Shown here in pieces: positions 18,636 to 26,397 of a stretch of 64,000 bases of DNA. The notes below the pieces were generated by a model. That model saw nothing but the letters and a program-made list of their open reading frames with translations, was not told the origin of the DNA and did no database searches. The translations under genes were made by a program, and so were the position numbers. The first letter of the stretch is position 1; the number at the start of each line of letters is the position of its first letter. This DNA comes from Stenotrophomonas sp. WZN-1 (GTDB lineage: Bacteria; Pseudomonadota; Gammaproteobacteria; Xanthomonadales; Xanthomonadaceae), in assembly GCF_002192255.1 (NCBI RefSeq), contig NZ_CP021768.1:1692001-1756000 (forward strand), in the 5' to 3' direction.

Positions 18636-20966
18636 TCAGAGCTTCACCGTCACACCCACCTGGAAACCACGCCCCGGCAGCGGCGCGATGTATTTCAGCG
18701 GGGAGTTGTGCGGTCGCGCTTCCTCATTGAGCAGGTTGCTGCCGTTGACGAAGATTTCCATGCTGGCGATGTAGCTGTTGCGCACCGGCAGTTCGCGGCT
18801 GACCTGCAGGTCGACCAGGTTGAATGCATCCAGCGGCACTTCCTCGCTGACGTTGCGACCAAGGTACTTCTGGGTGTCGTAGTAGGTGCTGGACAGTTGT
18901 GCCTTCCAGCCTTCGCGCTGCCACTGCAGGTTGGCGCCGTAGCGGTTGGTCGGCATGTTCGGCAGGTACTCGCCGTCGTTGTGGGCGCGCAGCGAATCCG
19001 GGTGGTCGGCCTTGTTCTTCACCAGGTCGGCGAAGGCGGAGACGTTCAACGTGCCATAGCGGCCCAGGTCCAGTGCCTGCGACGCGTCGATCTCGAAGCC
19101 CTTCACCGTGGTGTCGGTCTGCTTCCAGTACTTCAGTGGCAGGCGGTTGGCGGTCTGCAGGCCGGAGTAGCCGAGGTAGAGGTAGTTCTCGTACCGCATC
19201 CGGTACGCGGTGGCGGACAGCTCGAAACCACCGAGGTGGAACAGGCCGGTCAGTTCCAGGGTCTTCGCGCGTTCCGGTTCCAGGTTCTGGTTGCCTTCTT
19301 CCTGTGTCATTACCGAATAGTGTGCGTTGCTGGCATACAGCTCGTTGATCTCCGGGGCGCGCTGTGAGGATGAGTAACGGACCTTGGCCGCGAACAAGGG
19401 GCCGAGCTCGACGTACGAGCCGAGGCTGTAGCTGTTGAGCCGGTAGTCGCGGTCCTGCAGTTTCGTGTTGGCAGCATTACGCGCGGTCTTGAAGCGGCTG
19501 GGCTGCAGCTCGTGATCCACGCGTTCGTGGCGCGCGCCGGCATCGAAGGTGGCCCAGCCGAAGTCCAGCGTATCCTTCAGGAATACCGCATTGCTGAGGG
19601 TGTCCACGTCCGGCAGGTAGCGCTGCGGGCCGCTGCCGGTGACATCACGCGACTGATGGCTGAAACCGAGCAGGCCGCTGAGCGGGCCGACCCGCTGGTG
19701 GCTCAGCAGCAGCTCGGCCTGGGTGCTCTCGAAGTCGTAGTCGTTGGCTTTCTTTGCGCCCAGCCGCTCACCGGAGGTGTTGTCCAGCTTCGAGACCCGC
19801 AGCTCAGCGCGTTCAACGTAGGGCAGTGGATCGCGCAGCAGGGCTTCCAGCGCGTAGCGCTGCTGCTTGATCACCACGCCCACCGGCAGGCCGTCGGCGT
19901 AGTTCGAACCGAACGACAGGTTCTGCATCGAAAAGCCCGGTACGCCGTACTCGCTGTCCTTGGCATCGATGCTGACACCGACGTAGCCGCGATCGAAGAA
20001 CAGGGTCGAGCCGAAGGCCACCTGCGAGTTGCGCGCATGGCTGTTGCCCAGACGGTGATGGTAGTCGGGCGTGACATCGCTGTTGATCTGCTTCTGCACG
20101 TACGACGGCGTGCCGGGCACGTAGGCTGGGTTGACCGGATTGATGTAGGTGCTGCGCTGCCAGATCGAGGTCGGGCTGTTGGTGTAGAACGAGAAATCGC
20201 CGTCGGCCCAGTCCGGGTTCTCGGTCATGAACTGGTCGATGTACGGCTGCGAGGCCTTGTTGTAGATCTGCTGGACGCGTGCTTCCTTCTGGCAGCTGTC
20301 GGCCAGCGCCGAATTGACGCCGCCGCCGACCGGGAACAGCCCGGTGTTGCAGACACTGGCCTTGCTGTTGCCGGGGATGTCGTAGTGCGAGATGCGCTGG
20401 CGCGAGACCTGCAGGTTGGTGGAGAGATTGCGCTGGTTGTTGAAGTTCATGCGGAAGCCCTGCGCGTCGGCGGCGTTGAAGCCCTTGCGCAGGACCAGCT
20501 CCATCGACTGGTCCTTGTCTTCCATGCTGTGCGAGATCAGGCCCGAATCGATCTCTACGCTGCCACCGATCGCATTGCCGCCGTAGCGCACGGTGTCCGA
20601 GGACTTGTTGACGGTGACGCTGCGCACGAACAGGGGATCGAACGGAATGTTGATGTCGCCGCTGATCGCGTTCATGCCCAGAATCGACTGGCCGTCCTGC
20701 AGGATCTGCACGCGGTTGCCGCTGAGGCTGCGAATGACCGGGGCGCCCGCGTTCGGCCCGAAGGCGGTGCTCTGCACACCGGAGACGTGTTCGAGCAGGC
20801 CGCCAAGGGTGCGGTTCTGCGCCTGTGGGTTGTCGACGGTGACCCGGCTGTCGATGCGCGAGGGCTGGGAGGCCTGGACCTGGAGGGTGGGGAGGGTGGG
20901 TTCGTCTGCGGCCTCGGCGGTGTGGACGGCGAACAGAATGGCTGCAGCAAGGAGATGGCGGCGCAT
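18636..20966 (-). CDS. TonB-dependent outer-membrane receptor, ZnuD-like, probably zinc
   Basis: 776 residues from ATG 20966, with a signal peptide (about residues 1-19) and then a plug domain (TLGGLLEHVSGVQSTAFGPNAGAPVIRSLSGNRVQILQDGQ) and a 22-strand barrel. The barrel contains YSSSQRAPEINELYASN, PERAKTLELTGLFHLGGFELSATAYRMRYENYLYLGY and a disulfide-forming Cys pair in an extracellular loop, as in the zinc receptor ZnuD. A Zur-like box 24 bp upstream supports zinc as the substrate. No TonB box was clearly identified; the region after the signal peptide, TLPTLQVQA, is the best candidate. It is monocistronic as far as visible. Confidence 0.82.
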   Translation of the reverse strand: MRRHLLAAAILFAVHTAEAADEPTLPTLQVQASQPSRIDSRVTVDNPQAQNRTLGGLLEHVSGVQSTAFGPNAGAPVIRSLSGNRVQILQDGQSILGMNAISGDINIPFDPLFVRSVTVNKSSDTVRYGGNAIGGSVEIDSGLISHSMEDKDQSMELVLRKGFNAADAQGFRMNFNNQRNLSTNLQVSRQRISHYDIPGNSKASVCNTGLFPVGGGVNSALADSCQKEARVQQIYNKASQPYIDQFMTENPDWADGDFSFYTNSPTSIWQRSTYINPVNPAYVPGTPSYVQKQINSDVTPDYHHRLGNSHARNSQVAFGSTLFFDRGYVGVSIDAKDSEYGVPGFSMQNLSFGSNYADGLPVGVVIKQQRYALEALLRDPLPYVERAELRVSKLDNTSGERLGAKKANDYDFESTQAELLLSHQRVGPLSGLLGFSHQSRDVTGSGPQRYLPDVDTLSNAVFLKDTLDFGWATFDAGARHERVDHELQPSRFKTARNAANTKLQDRDYRLNSYSLGSYVELGPLFAAKVRYSSSQRAPEINELYASNAHYSVMTQEEGNQNLEPERAKTLELTGLFHLGGFELSATAYRMRYENYLYLGYSGLQTANRLPLKYWKQTDTTVKGFEIDASQALDLGRYGTLNVSAFADLVKNKADHPDSLRAHNDGEYLPNMPTNRYGANLQWQREGWKAQLSSTYYDTQKYLGRNVSEEVPLDAFNLVDLQVSRELPVRNSYIASMEIFVNGSNLLNEEARPHNSPLKYIAPLPGRGFQVGVTVKL

Positions 20967-20989
20967 GACACGATCCGTGAAGTTGAAGT

Positions 20990-21013
20990 GAAATGTTATA
21001 ACGTAACTATTTG
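20990..21013 (-). promoter_or_regulatory. Zur-like operator upstream of the ZnuD-like receptor
   Basis: On the plus strand the sequence reads GAAATGTTATA, A, CGTAACTATTTG. The left half is identical to the E. coli Zur half-site GAAATGTTATA, and the right half keeps the AAC core. It lies 24 bp before the receptor's ATG, where it would cover the promoter. Confidence 0.72.
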
Positions 21014-21187
21014 TATCGACAAGGGTGGATTGGGCCTTGCCGGCGGGCCAGAAACGCGGAAGGCGCAGATGCGGTTGCCTTGCGTTCAGTGCACTGCTTG
21101 TGCGGGTCGCCGATGCTGTGCACGATCCGAGGCGCTGCCCCCCACCGCGCCACACGCAGCGCCTTCTTCACTGGAACGGAGCAACCC

Positions 21188-21670
21188 ATGAAGCTGTTGT
21201 CCGCTGTGTTGTTGTCTGCGCTTTCACTTCCCGCCGTTCCGGCGCTGGCAGTGGAGGCTTCATCCTCGCCGTTGCTGGGACGCTGGTCGCTGGATATCAC
21301 CACATCAGCGCTGCCCGAGGCGCAACGCCCGAAGCAGGTGGTGCTGGAGTTCAAGGACGCCGGTGCCGGGCGCTGGAGTTCACACGTGGACATCGTCCTG
21401 CACGACGGCAAGACCATGAAATCCGATGGCACGCTGGCCCTGGATGGCACGCCGGGCGCCCTGTCCGGCACCTATGGCGCGGACAAGGCCAACCTGAAAC
21501 TGCCTGCACCGAACACGCTGGTGATGCAGCTGGTGGACCACGGCACGCCGGCCTCCACCCGCATCTACACGGTGGCGGATGACCAGGCGACGATGACCGA
21601 GACCAAGGCGTTCTACGGTCACGACGGTACACCGATCCTGCAGACCAACCTGTTCAAGCGCATGCCGTAG
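21188..21670 (+). CDS. Small secreted protein of unknown function
   Basis: 160 residues from ATG 21188, with a signal peptide ending near ALA-V (residues 20-22). The mature part begins LLGRWSLDITTSALPEAQRPKQVVLEFKDAGAGRWSSHVDI, a lipocalin-like opening of the kind seen in extracellular small-molecule or stress proteins. No known catalytic motif was seen. It is divergent from the zinc receptor with about 220 bp between the two starts, which contains the Zur-like box; shared control is possible but not shown. Confidence 0.6.
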   Translation: MKLLSAVLLSALSLPAVPALAVEASSSPLLGRWSLDITTSALPEAQRPKQVVLEFKDAGAGRWSSHVDIVLHDGKTMKSDGTLALDGTPGALSGTYGADKANLKLPAPNTLVMQLVDHGTPASTRIYTVADDQATMTETKAFYGHDGTPILQTNLFKRMP

Positions 21671-21721
21671 CGATGCTGTGTTCACCGCGCCCGCCGAACG
21701 GGCGTGGTGAACGCAGCGGCC

Positions 21722-24394
21722 TTATACGGCGGCCGGATCGCGCTTGCCGGTGTCGATGCCGTACATGTCGATGGCGTGCTGCATCCGCGAGCGCTCGATG
21801 CGACCTTCATCGGCCAGCGACTTCAGGGCGGCCAGCACGATGAAGTGGCGATCCACCTCGAAGAAGGTCCGCAGCGATTCACGCGTGTCGGAGCGGCCGA
21901 AGCCATCGGTGCCCAACGCGGTGAAGCGGCGGTCGTTGATGAAGGGGCGGATCTGGTCGCCGACGATCTTCATGTAGTCGGTGGCCACCACCACTGGGCC
22001 TTCATGGCCCTGCAGGCACTGCTGCACGTAGGGCACGCGCGGTTCCCCGGCCGGATGCAGCAGGTTCCAGCGCTCAGCAGCCAGCCCATCGCGGCGCAGT
22101 TCGGTCAGGCTGGTCGCGCTCCACACATCGCTGGCGACGCCGAAGTCCTGCTGCAGCAGGTCTGCCGCGGCTTCCACTTCGCGCAGGATCGAACCGCTGC
22201 CCATCAGCTGCACGCGTGGCTGCGAGGTGCTGTCGGAGGCTGCAGGGCGCAGCAGGTACAGGCCCTTCAGGATGCCGGCCTCGGCGCCTTCGGGCAGTGC
22301 CGGCTGCGGATAGTTCTCGTTGAGTACGGTGATGTAGTAGTAGATGTCTTCCTGCTCGACGTACATGCGGCGCAGGCCGTCGTGGATGATCACCGCCAGC
22401 TCGTAGTTGTAGGTCGGGTCGTAGGAGACGCAGCTTGGAATCACCGACGACAGCACGTGGCTGTGGCCGTCATCGTGCTGCAGGCCTTCGCCCATCAGCG
22501 TGGTGCGGCCCGACGTGGCACCGAGCAGGAAGCCGCGGGTGCGCGCGTCGGCAGCGGCCCAGGCAAGGTCACCCACGCGCTGCAGGCCGAACATCGAGTA
22601 GAAGATATAAAACGGAATCGTCGCCAGGCCGTGGTTGCTGTAGGCGGTGCCGGCGGCGATCCACGAACAGATCGCTCCGGATTCGTTGATGCCTTCCTGC
22701 AGGATCTGGCCGTCCTTGGCTTCCTTGTAGTAGCTCAGCTGGCCGGCATCCTGCGGGGTGTACAGCTGGCCCAGGTGCGAATGGATGCCGATCTGGCGGA
22801 ACAGGCCTTCCATGCCGAAGGTGCGCGATTCATCGGGCACGATCGGAATGACCAGCCCGCCCAGTTCCGGGTCCTTCAGCAGGCGGGTGAGGATACGCAC
22901 GAAGCCCATGGTGGTGGACTGGCCGCGATCGCCGCTGCCCTGCAGCTGTGTGTTGAAAATCGACAGCGGCGGCAGCGGCAGCGGATCCACCTTCGCCAGC
23001 CGCGCCGGCAGCTGGCCGCCCTGGATGCGGCGGCGCTCGGTGAAGTAGGTCGCCTCGGCGCTGCCCGGCTCCGGACGCAGGTACGGCATTTCCTCCAGCT
23101 GCCCATCGCTGACCGGCAGGTCGAAGCGGTCGCGGAAGGCGCGTACCGCATCGGCGCTCATCTTCTTCAGCTGGTGGTTGATGTTCTGGCCCTCGCCGGC
23201 CTCACCCATGCCGAAACCCTTGACCGTCTTGGCCAGGATCACCGTCGGCCGGCCGCTGGTGTTCACTGCCTGCTGGTAGGCGGCGAAGACCTTCTGCGGA
23301 TCATGGCCACCACGCGCCAGCGCCCAGATGTCGTCGTCGCTCATGTGCGCGACCAGCTCCAGCAGCTCGGGGTAGCGGCCGAAGAAGTGCTCGCGCACGT
23401 AGGCGCCATTCTGCGACTTGAAGGTCTGGTAGTCGCCGTCCACGCATTCCATCATGCGCTGGCGCAGCAGCCCGCTGTGATCGCGGGCCAGCAGGTCGTC
23501 CCAGCCGCTGCCCCAGATCAGCTTGATCACGTTCCAGCCGGCCGCGCGGAAGGTACCTTCCAGTTCCTGGATGACCTTGGCGTTGCCGCGTACTGGTCCG
23601 TCCAGGCGCTGCAGGTTGCAGTTGACCACGAACACGATGTTGTCCAGCCGCTCGCGGCCGGCCAGCGAGATCGCCGCCAGCGATTCGGGCTGGTCCATCT
23701 CGCCGTCGCCGAGGAAGGCCCAGACCTTGCGGCCCTGGTGTTCCTTCAGGCCGCGGTACTCCAGGTAGCGCATGTAGCGGGCCTGGTAGGCGGCGGTCAG
23801 CGGGCCCAGCCCCATCGACACGGTGGGGAACTGCCAGAACTCCGGCATCAATCGCGGGTGCGGATACGAGGACAGGCCTTCGCGGCCCGCTTCGCGGCGG
23901 AAGTTGTCCATCCGGGCCGGATCGATGCGGCCTTCCACGTACGCGCGACCGTAGATGCCTGGCGCGGAGTGGCCCTGGATGTAGACCATGTCGCCGTCGA
24001 AGGTATCGGTGCGGCCGCGGAAGAAGTGGTCGAAGCCCACGTCGTACAGCACCGCCGCCGACTGGTAGGTGGCGATGTGACCACCGACGTTGGAGTGCTT
24101 GCCCGCGCGCAGCACCATCACCATCGCATTCCAGCGGATCATCGCGTTCAGGCGGCGCTCGATGGCCAGGTCACCCGGATAGGCCGGCTGGCGCTCGGGC
24201 GGGATGGTGTTGACGTAGGCGGTCCATGCGCGCGCATGCAGGTCGCCGTGCTGCTGCGCATCCAGCTCGCTGAGCTGGTCGATCAGGTAGTGCGCGCGTG
24301 GCCGTCCACCGGCCTGCATCACCGCCTCCAGAGATTCACGCCACTCCTGCGTTTCCAGTGGGTCGGTATCGAAGGGGATGAGGGCTTGGTTCAT
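21722..24394 (-). CDS. aceE: Pyruvate dehydrogenase E1 component, homodimeric type
   Basis: 890 residues from ATG 24394 (MNQALIPFDTDPLETQEW). The E1 of the pyruvate dehydrogenase complex, which decarboxylates pyruvate with thiamine diphosphate and passes the acetyl group to E2. The TPP motif GDGEMDQPESLAAISLAGRERLDNIVFVVNCN is present, as are the E1 landmarks EDGRGQ-type region PTVILAKTVKGFGMGEAGEGQNINHQ and GATSGRTTLMGEGLQHDDGHSH. No aceF or lpd gene lies beside it, so the complex must be encoded elsewhere. Its promoter must lie in the 327-bp gap at 24395-24721. Confidence 0.96.
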   Translation of the reverse strand: MNQALIPFDTDPLETQEWRESLEAVMQAGGRPRAHYLIDQLSELDAQQHGDLHARAWTAYVNTIPPERQPAYPGDLAIERRLNAMIRWNAMVMVLRAGKHSNVGGHIATYQSAAVLYDVGFDHFFRGRTDTFDGDMVYIQGHSAPGIYGRAYVEGRIDPARMDNFRREAGREGLSSYPHPRLMPEFWQFPTVSMGLGPLTAAYQARYMRYLEYRGLKEHQGRKVWAFLGDGEMDQPESLAAISLAGRERLDNIVFVVNCNLQRLDGPVRGNAKVIQELEGTFRAAGWNVIKLIWGSGWDDLLARDHSGLLRQRMMECVDGDYQTFKSQNGAYVREHFFGRYPELLELVAHMSDDDIWALARGGHDPQKVFAAYQQAVNTSGRPTVILAKTVKGFGMGEAGEGQNINHQLKKMSADAVRAFRDRFDLPVSDGQLEEMPYLRPEPGSAEATYFTERRRIQGGQLPARLAKVDPLPLPPLSIFNTQLQGSGDRGQSTTMGFVRILTRLLKDPELGGLVIPIVPDESRTFGMEGLFRQIGIHSHLGQLYTPQDAGQLSYYKEAKDGQILQEGINESGAICSWIAAGTAYSNHGLATIPFYIFYSMFGLQRVGDLAWAAADARTRGFLLGATSGRTTLMGEGLQHDDGHSHVLSSVIPSCVSYDPTYNYELAVIIHDGLRRMYVEQEDIYYYITVLNENYPQPALPEGAEAGILKGLYLLRPAASDSTSQPRVQLMGSGSILREVEAAADLLQQDFGVASDVWSATSLTELRRDGLAAERWNLLHPAGEPRVPYVQQCLQGHEGPVVVATDYMKIVGDQIRPFINDRRFTALGTDGFGRSDTRESLRTFFEVDRHFIVLAALKSLADEGRIERSRMQHAIDMYGIDTGKRDPAAV

Positions 24395-24721
24395 GACTGT
24401 CTCCAGAGGGCCGCGGTCGGACTCCTGCCTGGGCGACAACACCGGCAGGGCGCACAGCACTGGAGCGGAGTCGCAACGGCGGGGCCGTGACGCGAAGGGC
24501 GACCATCGCGGTCACCGGGGAGGCAAGCGTAGGCCTGGCCCCGTGCCTTCGATAGGCGGGCCCGGCTTGGGTCTCTGGCAAGCAAGGGTTGGCGCGGTGC
24601 GCCGTATCATGGGCGGATGTGCTGGGCGTGGAGTGCCTGGCATGGCCGCCTGCTGCAACGCCACTGTCATCGATGGCCGTCACCCTGCTGGCCTTTCCAG
24701 CCTCGGGGTGGTTGGCCGGCC
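24395..24721. other. Divergent intergenic region between aceE and the ECF sigma gene
   Basis: 327 bp without a credible gene; it must hold the aceE promoter (minus strand) and, if the sigma gene starts at GTG 24722, also the sigma promoter. An ATG at 24617 would extend the sigma gene by 35 Trp/Pro/His-rich residues that do not look like sigma sequence. No palindrome, Pho-box or iron-box was recognised. Confidence 0.5.
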
Positions 24722-25237
24722 GTGAACAGCGTGAGGATATGGGAGAAGAGCTACGCGCTGCGCAGACGGCTGCTGCGTGGCTTCTTCCTGCGCCGCGGTT
24801 CTGCCAGCGAAGACGCCGAGGACCTGGCGCAGGAGGTGTACCTGCGGCTGCTGCGGACCACCGGCGAGAATGCCGCAGCGATCGAGAATCCGGAGGCCTA
24901 CCTGTTCACGGTCGCGGCCAACCTCGCGCGCGAGCATGCGCGCTCGCGTTCGTCGCTGCCGCCGCTGGAAGACGTTGGTCTGCTGGCGGAAGTGCTGAAA
25001 AGCGAAGAAGACATCGAAGGCGAGTTCGAGCGCGCGCAGCGCTGGAACGATATCCGCACCACCATCGCACGGCTGCCGGCGACCACGCGGCGGGTGATGG
25101 AGCTGCATTACCGCGACGGGCTGGACTGCCCGGCAGTCAGCCAGCAGCTGCAGGTGTCGGTGCACATGGTGCGCAAGCACATCGGCAAGGGGCTGGAAGC
25201 CTGCAGGAAGGCGCTGGGCGCCCGGGAGCACACATGA
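24722..25237 (+). CDS. ECF RNA polymerase sigma factor, FecI-like
   Basis: 171 residues if it starts at GTG 24722; GTG 24731 is an alternative, and the start is uncertain because no clear ribosome site is seen. Region 2 is visible as SASEDAEDLAQEVYLRLLRT and region 4 as LPATTRRVMELHYRDGLDCPAVSQQLQVSVHMVRKHIGKGL. It overlaps the FecR-like gene by 4 bp (ATGA), and a TonB receptor with a signalling domain follows, the standard cell-surface signalling layout. It probably drives transcription of the downstream receptor when the anti-sigma factor is relieved by ligand binding. Confidence 0.85.
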   Translation: MNSVRIWEKSYALRRRLLRGFFLRRGSASEDAEDLAQEVYLRLLRTTGENAAAIENPEAYLFTVAANLAREHARSRSSLPPLEDVGLLAEVLKSEEDIEGEFERAQRWNDIRTTIARLPATTRRVMELHYRDGLDCPAVSQQLQVSVHMVRKHIGKGLEACRKALGAREHT

Positions 25238-26256
25238 ACCGGAACGCATCGCCTGTGGCCGACGCCACGATCGCCTGCGAGGCCATGGACTGGTTCCTGC
25301 GCAATCGCGAGGGCGTGCTGGGCGAGGCCGAGCAGGATGCGTTCCTGCACTGGATGAAGCGCTCGCCCGAACATGTGCGCGCCTATATGCACGCCCTCGC
25401 GCTGCACCGGCAGGTTGGTGAGGCACTGCAATCGCCGTTGCCTGAAGAGGCGCCGGCGCCGTCACGGCAGGCGGCCGCCAAGGTGGTGCCGCTGTTCGGT
25501 GGCGCACCCGCCGCGCCGCCCGCTGCACCGCGTCGCAGCCGCGCGCGCCGGTGGGCGCTGGCTGCCGCAGCCTGTATCGCCCTGCTCGGCGTGGGCCTGG
25601 TTCCGCAGCTGATGCCCGCCGAACAGGTGTACAGCGCTGGCCACGGTGAACTGCGTGACCTGGTGCTGCCCGACCGGACACAGGTACGGCTCAATGCGGA
25701 CAGCCGACTGCGGGTACGCATGGGCTGGTTCAGCCGCAAGGCGGAACTGTTGCAGGGCGAGGCGACGTTCGACATCGCACGCGATCGGCGACCATTTGAA
25801 GTGCAGGTGAACGGCCTGGAGATCCGAGACATCGGCACCGTGTTCGATGTATCACGGCGGCTGCAGAGCACGCGCATCGGCGTGGTCTCCGGCGAGGTCG
25901 AGGTCTGGAGCCACGGTGCGGACGCCCGGCGTCTTGCGCAACTGGGCGAAGGCCGGGTGGTGCAGGTCGACGCGCGCAGCCATGCGGTGGAGTTGTTGGA
26001 TGTGCCGCTGTCGATGCTGTTGGACTGGCAGCAACGCAAGGTCTCTTTCCTGGACGAGCGACTGGATGAGGTGGCCGCTGCCTTCAATCGCCACAACCAG
26101 GTGCAGGTTAGGGTGCTGGATGAAAGTGCGGCGTCGGCGCGGTTGTCCGGCAGCCTGGATGCGCATCGCATCGGTGCGCTGCAGGCCTTCCTCGAACGCG
26201 ACCCGCGCTTCGTGGTGAGGCGCGAAGGCGACACCGTGCGGGTTGGCAGTCGCTGA
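25234..26256 (+). CDS. FecR-type anti-sigma factor/signal transducer
   Basis: 340 residues from ATG 25234, overlapping the sigma gene. It has the FecR N-terminal domain (EAMDWFLRNREGVLGEAEQDAFLHWMKRSPEHVRAYMHA) in the cytoplasm, one membrane segment (about 108-128, WALAAAACIALLGVGLVPQLM) and the periplasmic FecR domain (GELRDLVLPDRTQVRLNADSRL and EGEATFDIARD). A short STN-like segment is at the C-terminus (VSFLDERLDEVAAAFNRHNQ). It would hold the sigma factor until the STN domain of the downstream TonB receptor signals. Confidence 0.88.
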   Translation: MNRNASPVADATIACEAMDWFLRNREGVLGEAEQDAFLHWMKRSPEHVRAYMHALALHRQVGEALQSPLPEEAPAPSRQAAAKVVPLFGGAPAAPPAAPRRSRARRWALAAAACIALLGVGLVPQLMPAEQVYSAGHGELRDLVLPDRTQVRLNADSRLRVRMGWFSRKAELLQGEATFDIARDRRPFEVQVNGLEIRDIGTVFDVSRRLQSTRIGVVSGEVEVWSHGADARRLAQLGEGRVVQVDARSHAVELLDVPLSMLLDWQQRKVSFLDERLDEVAAAFNRHNQVQVRVLDESAASARLSGSLDAHRIGALQAFLERDPRFVVRREGDTVRVGSR

Positions 26257-26274
26257 GGTCGACGTGGCCGTGGG

Positions 26275-26292
26275 CTGTCAGAAAAAATTCAT
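26275..26292 (+). promoter_or_regulatory. Candidate Pho box upstream of the STN-TonB receptor
   Basis: CTGTCAG-AAAA-AATTCAT: two 7-mers separated by an A-only 4-bp spacer. The first matches CTGTCAT at 6 of 7 positions, the second at 4 of 7. The A/T spacer fits the PhoB consensus. About 105 bp before the receptor ATG. The weakest of the three boxes. Confidence 0.45.
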
Positions 26293-26397
26293 CGAATCCG
26301 CGTTCTCCACTTCGGTGGTTACGGGCTCTTACTTGGGAGAAGCCGCTGCCGAGTCACGCAGCGGCGCCTGCTGCCTTCTCTCTCTCAAGGACCCGTG

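Noticed and set aside
21704..24490. 928-codon open frame antisense to aceE
   Set aside because: Shadow of aceE; no ribosome site, low-complexity composition.
24617..24721. ATG start 35 codons upstream of the sigma factor
   Set aside because: The added residues are Trp/Pro/His-rich and unlike sigma region 1 or 2; GTG 24722 is preferred.
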